Counted from the stretch's first letter, positions 1 through 7,894 are shown. The stretch is DNA of 64,000 nt from Arthrobacter_H rhombi (GCF_039526245.1 NZ_BAAAIV010000003.1:186001-250000), one strand, 5' to 3'. Made by a program: numbers and translations. The notes: generated by a model not told the origin, from the sequence alone.

Positions 1-845
1 GTCCCGGTGCTGAACGCCCGGGTGCGCAGTTGGGTGTGGGCCCGCGCATCGGCGAGCACGGCGCGGGCGATTCCGGCCTGGACGGCGAGCAGGACCAGCT
101 GGAAGATGGCCGACTCCGGGTGGATCTCCAGGACCGCCGGATCCAGCAGGGTGTCGACGGGGACCCGCTCAAAGGTCGTCGAGCCGGTGCCGGTGAGCTG
201 CTGGCCGAAGCCGTCCCAGTCGTCGTAGATCCGCACTGCCGAATGCCGGGTGGACACCACGGCGATGTGCCGGCCGGGCACTCCGGGAGCGGTCGCGGTG
301 ACCGCGACCCAGTCGGCGAAGATCGTTCCGGTGCAGTAGTACTTCTCCCCCGTGAGCAGCCATCCGGTGCCGGTCGACTCGACGACGGTGTTGAGCTGGC
401 CCAGGTCGTTGCCGCCGCGTTCGGTGTAGGCGTTGCCGACGATCTGGCCCGTGACGAAGCGCGCAAACCAGCGGGCCTTCACCGACTCGTCCTCGAGCAG
501 CAGCACGGATTCAACGAAGCCGATGTGCGAACGCAGCAGCTGGGCGATCTGTGAATCAGCCTCCCCGAGTTCGATCAGCAGGCGGAAGGAGTCCACCAGG
601 GTGGCCCCGAATCCGCCGGCCGCGCGGGGTACCCGCAGGGCACCGAACCGTGCCTGGTTCAGCCAGCCGACTTGTTCGATGGGCAGGATCCGTCCGGCAT
701 CGCGATCCGCGGCGCCCTCGGCGATCCGGGCGAATACGGGGCGGAAGATCGCGGCGAGCTCGTCGTAGCGGGAATCGGCTGGGACGCCGGGGGTGAGCTT
801 GATCAGGTGGCGGGGGGCCACCTCGTCGATCGGCACAGCGGACAT
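1..845 (-). CDS. SfnB/DszC-like acyl-CoA dehydrogenase family flavoprotein (3' partial)
   Basis: The reading frame starts at ATG 845 (MSAVPIDEVAPRHL) and runs off the left edge, so the C-terminus is missing; about 281 residues are visible. Features typical of the acyl-CoA dehydrogenase/flavin monooxygenase fold are present: a helical N-terminal part with GGFGATLVDSF and an LLRSHIGF segment, then a middle beta domain with a WLLTGEKYYCTGT stretch. This resembles the SfnB/DszC branch, whose known members use reduced flavin in dimethyl sulfone, sulfonate or dibenzothiophene desulfurisation. The SAM riboswitch directly upstream supports a sulfur-scavenging role. GGAG lies 9 nt before the ATG and also forms the 3' strand of the riboswitch P1 helix. 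The substrate is unknown. A non-sulfur acyl-CoA dehydrogenase is the main alternative. Confidence 0.8.
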   Translation of the reverse strand, partial: MSAVPIDEVAPRHLIKLTPGVPADSRYDELAAIFRPVFARIAEGAADRDAGRILPIEQVGWLNQARFGALRVPRAAGGFGATLVDSFRLLIELGEADSQIAQLLRSHIGFVESVLLLEDESVKARWFARFVTGQIVGNAYTERGGNDLGQLNTVVESTGTGWLLTGEKYYCTGTIFADWVAVTATAPGVPGRHIAVVSTRHSAVRIYDDWDGFGQQLTGTGSTTFERVPVDTLLDPAVLEIHPESAIFQLVLLAVQAGIARAVLADARAHTQLRTRAFSTG

Positions 846-853
846 TGACAATC

Positions 854-952
854 ACTCCATCGGTTCCGGCGTGAGCACCTTCCTCCCGGGTGAACGGGAA
901 GGGGTTGCTGCGGCGTCATCGAGCCAGATCTCTCGGCCGCTCTGGATGGTTA
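854..952 (-). ncRNA. SAM riboswitch (SAM-I clan) upstream of the SfnB-like gene
   Basis: Read on the minus strand, this carries the S-box-like core ATCC-GAG-GG-CGAGAGA-TGGC, then TGACGCCGCAGCAACC, and it closes with GATGGAG. The 5' CCATC pairs with the 3' GATGG to form P1. Two further copies of the same core lie at 1193-1311 and 5305-5397. The Shine-Dalgarno GGAG is part of the P1 3' strand and the start codon follows 9 nt later. SAM binding would therefore be expected to block translation. Whether this is S-box, SAM-IV or SAM-I/IV was not resolved by eye. Confidence 0.85.
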
Positions 953-1192
953 CTGCCTCCATTGGGCCACACGAAGTACCCCCACGACAACCACCGTCCC
1001 CCGCATGACGACCCGTTCCCAGCCCGGGGGCACCCCGGAACACCACCGCCCAACGTCGAACAATGGCGGTGATTTCGGGGTTTCTGGTGCGATTTATTCA
1101 CCACCGGGACCCCCGCAGGACCCTTGATGAAATATTTCGCAACGCGTCGCAGAAGTTGCCCGCACCCCACCCGCTGGTCTTCAGTAGAGGGG

Positions 1193-1311
1193 AACCCATC
1201 CCGAGCGGCCGAGAGACGTGGCTCCGTGACGCCGCAGCAACCACGCCGGACGGCGCAGCACCCCAGGTGCGGCGGCATCCGGCACAGGTGCTTCCGCCAT
1301 GACCGATGGAG
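1193..1311 (+). ncRNA. SAM riboswitch (SAM-I clan) upstream of an acetyl-CoA-synthetase-like gene
   Basis: The core ATCCCGAGCGGCCGAGAGA, then GTGGCTC, TGACGCCGCAGCAACC, matches the copies before the SfnB-like gene and metY. P1 is formed by CCCATC (1195-1200) and GATGG (1305-1309). GGAG at 1308-1311 is both P1 and the ribosome binding site of the ATG at 1320, which suggests translational control by SAM. The remaining ~240 nt between this element and the minus-strand riboswitch should hold the divergent promoters. It also contains a perfect palindrome, GAAATATTTC, at 1129-1138, of unknown role. Confidence 0.87.
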
Positions 1312-1319
1312 CTGATTTC

Positions 1320-3332
1320 ATGAGCACTGCCCCCACATCCACCACCGTCGCCCTCGACGCGTCCGCCGTCGGACCCGACACCGGGTTTGCCTCCGAGGCC
1401 GAACGCCTGGACTTCTGGGCCGCCGCCGCAGCCCGGCTGCAGTGGGCCGAGCCCTGGCACACCATCCACAGCGCCACCCCCGTGGATCCGCAGGCCCGCC
1501 GCGGCCCGGAGCTGCGCTGGTTCGAGGGCGGGACGCTGAACGCCGCGGTGAACTGCGCCGACCGCCACGTTGCGGCAGGTCGCGGCGACAAAGTGGCCCT
1601 GCACTTCGAGGGCGAACCCGGCGACCGCCGCACGGTCACCTACGCGGAGCTGACCGAACTCGTGTCCCAGGCCGCCAACGCGCTGACGTCGTTGGGCATC
1701 GGGGCGGGTGACCGCGTGGTCATCTACCTGCCGGTGCTGGTGGAAACCATCGTCATCACGCTGGCCTGCGCCCGCATCGGTGCGGTGCATTCGCTGGTCT
1801 TCGGTGGCTTTTCCGCCGAGGCGCTGCGGTTCCGGGTCGAGGACACCGGCGCAAAGCTGCTGGTCACCACCGACGGCCAGTTCCGCCGGGGCACCGCCGT
1901 CCCGGTGAAGGACAACGCGGACGCCGCAGTCGCCGGGGACAACGCGATCGAGCACGTTCTCGTCATCCGCCGCACCGGCAGCGACATCGCGTGGACCGCA
2001 GGCCGGGATCTCTGGTGGCACGAGGCCGTCGAGACCCAGCCGCGCACCCACGCCGCCCAGGCGTTCGACGCCGAGACGCCGCTGTTCATCATGTACACCT
2101 CCGGCACCACCGGCAAGCCCAAGGGGCTGGTGCACACCACCGGCGGCTACCTCACCCAGGCCTCGTGGAGCCACGAGTTCCTCTTCTCCCACCCCGATCC
2201 GTCCCGCCGCGGCGACGACGTCCACTGGTGCACCGCCGACCTGGCCTGGGTCACCGCCCACACCTACGAGATCTACGGTCCGCTCTCCAACGGCGTCACC
2301 CAGGTCATCTACGAGGGCGTCCCCAACGCCCCACACCCCGGCCGGCACTTCGAGATCATCGAACGGTACGGCGTGACCAGCTACTACACGGCCCCCACGC
2401 TGGTCCGCTCGCTCATGGGCTGGTTCCCCGACGGCATCCCCGCCGCTTACGATCTCTCCTCCATCCGCCTGGCCGGCACCGTCGGCGAGGCGGTCAACCC
2501 GGAGGCCTGGCGCTGGCTGCGCACCCAGGTCGGCCGCGATGCCCTCATCCCCGGCCAGCCCGACGCCGGCATCCCGATGGTGGACACCTGGTGGCAGTCG
2601 GAAACCGGGGCCACCATCCTCTCCCCCCGCCCGTCCGACACCGTCTTCAAACCCGGCTGCGGCACCCGCGCCCTGCCCGGCGTCTCCACGGACATCGTGG
2701 ACGACGGCGGCGCCCGGGTCCCTGCCCAGGTGCAGGGCAACATCGTGCTCACCTCCACCGGCCCGGCCATGGCCCGCACCGTCTGGGGCAATCCGGAACG
2801 CTACTTCACGTCCTACTGGGAGAAGTACGCGACCCAGGGCTGGTTCCTCGCCGGCGACGGCGCCAAGTACGACGACGACGGCGACACCTGGATCCTGGGC
2901 CGCACCGACGATGCACTCAATGTCTCCGGGCACCTGCTCTCCACGATCGAGATCGAATCCGCGCTCGTCTCCCACCCTTCCGTCGTCGAGGCGGGCGTCT
3001 GCCCCACCACCGACGCGAAGACCGGACAGGCGGCCACAGCGTTCGTCGTCCCCCATGACCGTTCGCTCATCGGTGCGGGCACGGCTGCCGGATCGACGCC
3101 GGAACAGCTCGCAGCGGCGGCGGAATTGCGGTCACACGTGGCCACGCAGATCGGCCCGATCGCCAAGCCGCGGGACATCGTGTTCGTCCCCGACGTGCCC
3201 AAGACACGGTCGGGGAAGATCATGCGCCGGCTGCTGACCCAGCTGTTCGAGCGAACGGCGCTCGGCGACACGACCAGCCTGCAGAACGAACCCTGCATCC
3301 CGGAACTGCAGCGGATCTGCACTCCGGCGTAG
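1320..3332 (+). CDS. acsA: Acetyl-CoA synthetase-like AMP-forming acyl-CoA ligase
   Basis: This 670-residue protein has the usual acetyl-CoA synthetase length and order: an N-terminal DFWAAAAARLQW segment, the P-loop YTSGTTGKPKG (about 258-268), TADLAWVTAHTYEIYGPL, the acyl-pocket motif DTWWQSETGA, GDGAKYDDDGDTWILGRTDDALNVSGH and a C-terminal SGKIMRR with the acylation lysine K633. It would activate acetate or a similar short acid with ATP and CoA. ATG 1320 was chosen over in-frame ATG 1299 because 1299 lies inside the riboswitch and 1320 has GGAG 8 nt upstream. Several motifs differ from typical Acs (DLAW for DVGW, QSETGA for QTETG). Control by a SAM riboswitch is unusual for this family. 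It may supply acetyl-CoA for homoserine O-acetylation, or act on a sulfur-containing acid. Confidence 0.9.
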   Translation: MSTAPTSTTVALDASAVGPDTGFASEAERLDFWAAAAARLQWAEPWHTIHSATPVDPQARRGPELRWFEGGTLNAAVNCADRHVAAGRGDKVALHFEGEPGDRRTVTYAELTELVSQAANALTSLGIGAGDRVVIYLPVLVETIVITLACARIGAVHSLVFGGFSAEALRFRVEDTGAKLLVTTDGQFRRGTAVPVKDNADAAVAGDNAIEHVLVIRRTGSDIAWTAGRDLWWHEAVETQPRTHAAQAFDAETPLFIMYTSGTTGKPKGLVHTTGGYLTQASWSHEFLFSHPDPSRRGDDVHWCTADLAWVTAHTYEIYGPLSNGVTQVIYEGVPNAPHPGRHFEIIERYGVTSYYTAPTLVRSLMGWFPDGIPAAYDLSSIRLAGTVGEAVNPEAWRWLRTQVGRDALIPGQPDAGIPMVDTWWQSETGATILSPRPSDTVFKPGCGTRALPGVSTDIVDDGGARVPAQVQGNIVLTSTGPAMARTVWGNPERYFTSYWEKYATQGWFLAGDGAKYDDDGDTWILGRTDDALNVSGHLLSTIEIESALVSHPSVVEAGVCPTTDAKTGQAATAFVVPHDRSLIGAGTAAGSTPEQLAAAAELRSHVATQIGPIAKPRDIVFVPDVPKTRSGKIMRRLLTQLFERTALGDTTSLQNEPCIPELQRICTPA

Positions 3333-3350
3333 GCCGGGACCGGACGCCGG

Positions 3351-3548
3351 TCACATCCGGCCGCCCGAGGCGGCCGGATACTTCCGGACGGCCTCGTCGC
3401 GGAGCCTGACGTACTCGTATTCCTGGGCGGCGGCCCGCCGCCAGTTCACGCGGTAGAAGCCGGCGACGGCGCGCAGGGCCCGCAGCAGCGGGTTCCGGCG
3501 CAAGGACTTGGTGGAACACCACCCCCGGTCCATGAAGATCGCCACCAT
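3351..3548 (-). CDS. Small basic protein or remnant of unknown function
   Basis: A 65-residue minus-strand frame from ATG 3548 (MVAIFMDRGWCSTKSLRRNP) is rich in Arg and aromatic residues, and its codons end almost entirely in G or C like real genes here. The frame stays open upstream to TTG 3713 (120 aa), but that half is AT-richer and overlaps a plausible plus-strand frame at 3526-3720, a lysine-rich peptide beginning MKIATMRQQW. No ribosome binding site was found for either. The last codons coincide with the acsA terminator hairpin. It is best read as a gene remnant at the edge of an islet. The true strand is uncertain and I recognise no family. Confidence 0.3.
   Translation of the reverse strand: MVAIFMDRGWCSTKSLRRNPLLRALRAVAGFYRVNWRRAAAQEYEYVRLRDEAVRKYPAASGGRM
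3355..3379. terminator. Hairpin terminator after acsA
   Basis: An 11-bp perfect stem, ATCCGGCCGCC / GGCGGCCGGAT, with a CGA loop lies 22 nt after the acsA stop. It has no clear T-run, which is common in high-GC actinobacteria. Confidence 0.6.
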
Positions 3549-3707
3549 GCGCCAGCAATGGGATTGCCACGTCACCGGCTTGTTTGGAACTTTCAAGATA
3601 GATTTGGAAAGCTCCCGGAAGAGCAAGCCGTCCTGGCGGAAGACGGAGATCCTTGCCGCAGTGAAACACGCCATCAAGAAGAAGGACGCGAGGGCAGTAG
3701 CAAAAGC

Positions 3708-4169
3708 ATGCAATTGGTAAAGAAGGATTTTAGTCTGGGTCAGTCCGGGGTCTTGACCAGCGGAGCAGCCGGTCTTTACCTTGTGGTCTCCCTGGTCGTG
3801 TTGTCTATAGTCCGACCGCTCGGTGGTGGTCTCATCTGGCCCGACGTCACTCCGGCGGCAGCAGCGATGGTTCTTGGCGCCAGTCAGGTCTGGTTGATCC
3901 TCATGGGAGCCGCCTGCATGGTCGGCGGCCTCATGGCCGACGCCGCGGAATCGACCTGGGCCAAGACGAATGTCTTCCTTGGAACCCTTTCCCTGGCGCT
4001 CGTATCGACTGTTGTCATTCAGCTACCGTGGGGGGCTCTAGTCGATGATTATGCAGTTCCACGACCACTGGGGCCGGATTGGATCTTCATCGGATCAATG
4101 CTCGGGGCCGCGTTGCTCATCGCGGTCGCGGTGAGCGCGTTTGCTCGCCGTCTCACGCAAAAACCTTAG
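3708..4169 (+). CDS. Small four-helix membrane protein, unknown function
   Basis: A 153-residue protein starting MQLVKKDFSLGQSG, with four predicted hydrophobic segments: about 18-36, 50-72, 84-104 and 124-143. The short cytoplasmic ends finish in RRLTQKP. No family is recognised. The region from about 3540 to here is visibly less GC-rich than the flanking genes and it sits between acsA and a decayed gene, consistent with acquired DNA. A longer in-frame reading from 3558 exists, but its N-terminus resembles a shadow frame. ATG 3708 has only a weak GAGGG upstream. A strong terminator follows 50 nt after the stop. Confidence 0.55.
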   Translation: MQLVKKDFSLGQSGVLTSGAAGLYLVVSLVVLSIVRPLGGGLIWPDVTPAAAAMVLGASQVWLILMGAACMVGGLMADAAESTWAKTNVFLGTLSLALVSTVVIQLPWGALVDDYAVPRPLGPDWIFIGSMLGAALLIAVAVSAFARRLTQKP

Positions 4170-4613
4170 GGCGGATCTCGCTGTACTGAGAAAGTCTGCA
4201 ATCACCTGCTTTGTGGAACATGGCCACCGGCTGATCTCGCCCATAGGTCGAGGGCTCAACCGGTGGCCATCGCCTTTTTGCGGGATATCGCCCGCGCCGG
4301 GGGCCACGCTCGCGGCCCGGGGCCGGCGGGTCCATGTCGCGACGGCGGCTCTCCTCTTCCAATCGTTCAGCCGCGCGCAGCTTCGCGGCCAGCGACTGCA
4401 TTTGTTCGTTGGCCGGCTTGCCCTCTGCCTTGTTTGCTGCGGGCTGGCGCCCTTTGGAGTCCGCCAGGGCCTTACCGTTCCTGTCATAGGCTTGGCCATG
4501 GTCCTGACCCGCGCCTCATCCACGGACTCGCTACGTGACTCCTGAGCGTCGTCGGTACGCCGGGAGTCCTGGAGGCGGCGGTGCAGTTCGGCCACGCATT
4601 CCGCGCGGGCCAA
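4153..4613 (-). pseudogene. Frameshifted gene remnant, possibly a plasmid relaxase/TraA C-terminus
   Basis: Minus-strand reading begins MARAECVAELHRRLQDSRR. Around 4515-4525 the plausible coding frame shifts to one reading GQDHGQAYDRNGKALADSKG, then NEQMQSLAAKLRAAERLEEE and SRRRDMDPPAP, before losing sense near the inverted repeat at 4220-4270. The helical, charged, Ala/Glu/Arg-rich composition resembles C-terminal tails of MobF/TraA relaxases on Arthrobacter plasmids. This is recalled resemblance, not an alignment. There is no intact start, domain or complete frame. The 445 nt between the small membrane gene and the phosphatase hold nothing else recognised. Confidence 0.4.
4220..4278 (+). 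terminator. Rho-independent terminator with T-run
   Basis: An 11-bp perfect inverted repeat, ATGGCCACCGG (4220-4230) and CCGGTGGCCAT (4260-4270), encloses a 29-nt region with further pairing (CTCG...CGAG). It is followed by CGCCTTTTT. It would end transcription of the small membrane gene. The T-run is rare among terminators in this window, again suggesting foreign origin. Confidence 0.65.
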
Positions 4614-4614
4614 C

Positions 4615-5220
4615 TCAGGCGTTGAGTGTGGATTCTTGGGTGCGTTCGGTGCGCAGGTGGTCGATGACTTGGTCGGCCGGGGCCGCCAGCAGGTCGGCGT
4701 CGATCTCCACGACCTCGCCGTTGAGCACCCGCGGGTGCTCCACGCCGAGCAGCGAACCGACCACCAGGCGGATCAGGGTGCCGTGGGCGACGACCACGAT
4801 GTTGGCGTCCGGGTGCGCGGCGGTGACATCGCGAAGTGCCGTCTGCGCCCGGGCGACCACCTCGGCCTCCGGCTCGGCGGTGGCCAGCAACGCATCCAGT
4901 TCGGCTCGGTCCAGCCCCGCGACAATGCGGCCCTCGCCGTCACCGTAGTGGCGTTCCTGCAGGCCCTCCACCGGCGCGATGGCCTCCAGCCCCAGCTGCC
5001 CGCCGATGATGGCCGCCGTTTCAACGGCCCGCCCCAACGGCGAGGAGACCAGCGCTTCCCAGGCACCGCCGTCGTGCCCCAGGCGTTCCAGCTCCCGGGC
5101 CGCAGCCCGTGCCTGGTCGCGCCCGGCGGCGTTCAAGGGGATGTCGGTCTGGCCCTGGAGGCGCCGCTCGGCGTTCCAGTCGGTTTCCCCATGGCGGACC
5201 AATGCGATGCGTGTTCCCAT
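4615..5220 (-). CDS. Histidine phosphatase (phosphoglycerate mutase-like)
   Basis: A 201-residue protein starting MGTRIALVRHGETDWN, with the phosphohistidine motif RHGE (H10), LQGQTDIPLNAAGRDQA, SSPLGRAVETA, the acid/base region LQERHYGDGEG and the second histidine in VVVAHGTLIRLVVGS. This is a complete, ordinary branch-2-type phosphatase of the superfamily, probably acting on small phosphorylated metabolites in the cytoplasm. The frame is open far upstream on the minus strand, but that part overlaps the metY leader and is a shadow. The start at 5220 aligns with the family. The gene diverges from the metY riboswitch leader. The substrate cannot be told from sequence. Confidence 0.88.
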   Translation of the reverse strand: MGTRIALVRHGETDWNAERRLQGQTDIPLNAAGRDQARAAARELERLGHDGGAWEALVSSPLGRAVETAAIIGGQLGLEAIAPVEGLQERHYGDGEGRIVAGLDRAELDALLATAEPEAEVVARAQTALRDVTAAHPDANIVVVAHGTLIRLVVGSLLGVEHPRVLNGEVVEIDADLLAAPADQVIDHLRTERTQESTLNA

Positions 5221-5304
5221 GCCCCCCAGCCTATCGACCGGCGGCGGACTGCCACGCTGCGCAACATTCTTTGCTGACGGCCCCGGGTTTGCGACCATGG
5301 AGGA

Positions 5305-5397
5305 GACCATCCCGAGCGGCCGAGAGATCTGGCTTGTTGACGCCGCAGCAACCACCGGAATCCACCGGCGCGGTGCTAACGCCAGAGGCGATGGAGC
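5305..5397 (+). ncRNA. SAM riboswitch (SAM-I clan) in the metY leader
   Basis: The core ATCCCGAGCGGCCGAGAGA, then CTGGCTT, TGACGCCGCAGCAACC, is nearly identical to the two copies at 854-952 and 1193-1311. P1 is ACCATC (5306-5311) with GATGG (5390-5394). Unlike the other two, the metY start lies about 97 nt further downstream with its own AAGGAG at about 5477. Control here therefore needs an expression platform in the 5398-5493 segment rather than direct masking of the ribosome site by P1. Confidence 0.88.
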
Positions 5398-5493
5398 GCA
5401 GCCGGACACCGGTTGCACGGTTCCCCCGGCGGACCACACCATGGCAGGGATCGGCAGCAGCCGGAAACCAACCTCGAAGGAGCCAACGCCTAG

Positions 5494-6873
5494 ATGTCGG
5501 ATCACCAGTTCGGATTCCGTACGCGCGCCCTGCATGCCGGGGGCACCCCCGATGCCGAGCATGGCGCCCGTGCCGTGCCGATCTACCAGTCGACCTCGTT
5601 CGTGTTCAAGGACACCGACGACGCCGCCAACCTGTTCGCCCTGCAGAAGTACGGCAACATCTACTCCCGGATCGGCAACCCCACCGTTGCCGCCTTCGAG
5701 GAACGCATCGCCTCGCTGGAAGGCGGGATCGGCGCGGTGGCCACCGCCTCGGGCATGGCCGCCGAATTCATCACCTTCGCCGCGCTGACCCAGGCCGGGG
5801 ACCACATCGTGGCCTCCTCCAAGCTCTACGGCGGCACCATCACCCAGCTCGACGTGACGCTGCGCCGCTTCGGGGTCGAGACCACCTTCGTGGACAGCAA
5901 CGAGGCGGCAGACTTCGCCGCCGAGATCCGCCCGGAAACCAAGGCCCTCTACACCGAGATCGTGGCCAACCCCTCCGGGGACCTGGCGGACCTGAAGGGC
6001 CTGGCCGCCGTGGCCCACGAGGCGGGCATCCCGCTGATCGTGGATTCCACGCTCACCCCGCCCTACATCCTGCGGCCCATCGAGCACGGGGCGGACATCG
6101 TCATCCACTCGGCCACCAAGTTCCTCGGTGGCCACGGCACCACCCTGGGCGGCGTCGTCGTCGAATCCGGCAGGTTCAACTGGGGCAACGGCAAGTTCCC
6201 CACCATGACCGAACCGGTCCCCTCCTACGGCAATGTGTCCTGGTGGGGGAACTTCGGCGAGTACGGGTTCCTCACCAAGCTGCGTTCCGAGCAGCTACGT
6301 GACATCGGGCCCTCGCTGTCCGCGCAGTCCGCCTTCCAGCTGCTGCAGGGGGTCGAGACGCTGCCCCAGCGCATGGACGCCCACCTCTCCAACGCCCTCA
6401 CGGTCGCCGAATGGCTCGAGACGGACCCGCGCGTGACGTACGTGAACTACGCTGCCCTGCCCTCCCACCCGCAGCACGATCGCGCGAAGGAGCTGCTGCC
6501 CGATGGCGTCGGCTCGGTCTTCAGCTTCGGCGTTGCGGGAGGCCGCGAGGCTGGCGGACGCTTCATCGAGGCGTTGCAGCTGGCCAGCCACCTGGCCAAC
6601 ATCGGCGATGCCCGCACCCTGGTCCTGCACCCGGGATCGACCACCCACCAGCAGCTGTCCGCCGACCAGCTCGCCGCAGCCGGCGTGCCGGAGGACCTGA
6701 TCCGCCTCTCCGTGGGGCTCGAGGACATCGAGGACATCATCTGGGACCTGGACCAGGCGCTGACCGCCTCCCAGCAGGACCCCGCCACCACAACCGCAGA
6801 CGCATCGACTGAAGACGGTGCAGCCTGCGCGGTCCCGGCAGGTGCCGGCGAGCAGATCGGAGCGGGCAAATGA
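5494..6873 (+). CDS. metY: O-acetylhomoserine sulfhydrylase (homocysteine synthase)
   Basis: A 459-residue PLP enzyme of the Cys/Met metabolism family. It carries the N-terminal TRALHAGGTPD, YQSTSFVF, YSRIGNPTVAAFEERIASLEGG, the glycine-rich ATASGMAA, VDSTLTPPYI and the lysine motif IHSATKFLGGHG with PLP-binding K209. Length and the long C-terminal half (LVLHPGSTTHQQL) fit MetY rather than the shorter MetB/MetC. It would make homocysteine from O-acetylhomoserine and sulfide. A SAM riboswitch precedes it, and it overlaps the next gene by 4 nt (ATGA). The final ~40 residues are Ala/Thr-rich and probably disordered. Confidence 0.95.
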   Translation: MSDHQFGFRTRALHAGGTPDAEHGARAVPIYQSTSFVFKDTDDAANLFALQKYGNIYSRIGNPTVAAFEERIASLEGGIGAVATASGMAAEFITFAALTQAGDHIVASSKLYGGTITQLDVTLRRFGVETTFVDSNEAADFAAEIRPETKALYTEIVANPSGDLADLKGLAAVAHEAGIPLIVDSTLTPPYILRPIEHGADIVIHSATKFLGGHGTTLGGVVVESGRFNWGNGKFPTMTEPVPSYGNVSWWGNFGEYGFLTKLRSEQLRDIGPSLSAQSAFQLLQGVETLPQRMDAHLSNALTVAEWLETDPRVTYVNYAALPSHPQHDRAKELLPDGVGSVFSFGVAGGREAGGRFIEALQLASHLANIGDARTLVLHPGSTTHQQLSADQLAAAGVPEDLIRLSVGLEDIEDIIWDLDQALTASQQDPATTTADASTEDGAACAVPAGAGEQIGAGK

Positions 6874-7382
6874 GCGCCGACACCGCACAGCGCGGCTGGG
6901 TGGGGCCTTCCGCCCCCGAACGCCTGAACATCCTGCGGTCCACGAAGTCGATCGCGATCGTGGGCGCGTCCGACAAGACGGCGCGGGCCTCCTACTTCGT
7001 GGCCACGTACCTGAACAGCTCCACGAAGTACGACCTGTACTTCATCAACCCGATCCTGGCGGCCAAGGGCGCCGAGATCCTGGGCCACCCGGTCCACGCA
7101 TCGCTGGCCGATCTGCCGGTGGCTCCGGATCTGGTGGAGGTCTTCCGCAAGGCGGAGGACACCCCCGGCATCGTCGAGGAGGCCCACCAGGCCGGCGCGA
7201 AGACCGTCTGGTTGCAGCTGGGCATCTGGAACGAGGAGGCGGCACAGCTGGCCGAGTCGTACGGCATGCACGCCATCATGGACCGGTGCGTGAAGATCGA
7301 GCATGCGCGCTTCCACGGGGGGCTGCACCTGGCAGGCTTCAACACCGGCGTGGTCTCCTCCAAGCGGCAGGTGCTCGCCTAG
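6870..7382 (+). CDS. CoA-binding domain protein in the metY operon
   Basis: A 170-residue protein with a Rossmann-like CoA-binding fold: IAIVGASDKTARASYFVATYL (about 28-48), NPILAAKGAEILGHPVHASL, DLVEVFRKAEDTPGIVEEA and GAKTVWLQLGIWNEEAA, followed by a conserved MDRCVKIEHAR with one cysteine. Proteins of this type (YccU-like) bind CoA, but their reaction is unknown. The start overlaps the metY stop by 4 nt, so it is translationally coupled and under the same SAM riboswitch. That places it in methionine or sulfur metabolism, perhaps in handling acyl or sulfur groups. A strong terminator follows. Confidence 0.85.
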   Translation: MSADTAQRGWVGPSAPERLNILRSTKSIAIVGASDKTARASYFVATYLNSSTKYDLYFINPILAAKGAEILGHPVHASLADLPVAPDLVEVFRKAEDTPGIVEEAHQAGAKTVWLQLGIWNEEAAQLAESYGMHAIMDRCVKIEHARFHGGLHLAGFNTGVVSSKRQVLA

Positions 7383-7406
7383 CTCCAGGCTTTCAAGCAA
7401 CGACGG

Positions 7407-7439
7407 CGGCCCGCCTCCCCGGTGCGGGAGGGCGGGCCG
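7407..7439 (+). terminator. Terminator of the metY operon
   Basis: A GC-rich hairpin pairs CGGCCCGCCTCCC with GGGAGGGCGGGCCG across a short CGGTGC loop, 25 nt after the stop of the CoA-binding gene. There is no T-run. Confidence 0.75.
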
Positions 7440-7474
7440 TTGGCGCCTCCGGCCGGACCGGACATACTGGTGCC

Positions 7475-7882
7475 ATGCCCTCAGCCGTCCAGCTCATCCG
7501 CGCCCCGGGCCTGTCAGACGCCGTCGACTACGCCTACGCTGCCACGGCCCCACCGGAGGCCCGACTCGTCTTCCTGGCAGGAGCCTGCCCCCTCGATACC
7601 GAAGGGGGCACGCTGGCGGTCGAGGACTATGCCGGCCAGGCAGCTGCCTGCATCGCGACCCTGACCGGTGCCCTCGAAGCCGCCGGAGCCGGGCTGCACG
7701 ACGTCATCAGCACCCGCGTTTTGGTGGCCTCGGCCCGCCGAGCGGACCTGGTCGCCGCGTGGGAAGTCATCCGCGGGGCCTTTGGCGAGCACGACGTGCC
7801 CAGCACGTTGCTCGGTGTCACGGTCCTGGGCCACGAGGACCAGCTGGTGGAAATCGAGGCCGTCGCCGCAGTCATCGACTGA
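7475..7882 (+). CDS. RidA/YjgF family protein
   Basis: A 135-residue protein with the RidA fold signature: VFLAGACPLDTEGG, YAGQAAACIATLTGALEAAGAGLHDVISTRVLV, AAWEVIRGAFGEHDVPSTLLGVTVLGHEDQLVEIEAVAAV. The family deaminates reactive enamine/imine intermediates of PLP enzymes, and PLP-dependent metY is just upstream behind a terminator. The usual catalytic arginine region (RVLVASARRADLV) is present, but the C-terminal LVEIEAVA replaces the typical VEIEAIA, so activity is plausible but unproven. It is convergent with the ArsR-type regulator, with 12 nt between stops. Confidence 0.85.
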   Translation: MPSAVQLIRAPGLSDAVDYAYAATAPPEARLVFLAGACPLDTEGGTLAVEDYAGQAAACIATLTGALEAAGAGLHDVISTRVLVASARRADLVAAWEVIRGAFGEHDVPSTLLGVTVLGHEDQLVEIEAVAAVID

Positions 7883-7894
7883 CCGGCGAGCGCC

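Noticed and set aside
1098..3056. 652-aa open frame antisense to acsA
   Set aside because: It is a GC-rich shadow; the plus strand has all acetyl-CoA synthetase motifs, while this frame is Gly/Ala/Asp-rich without a domain.
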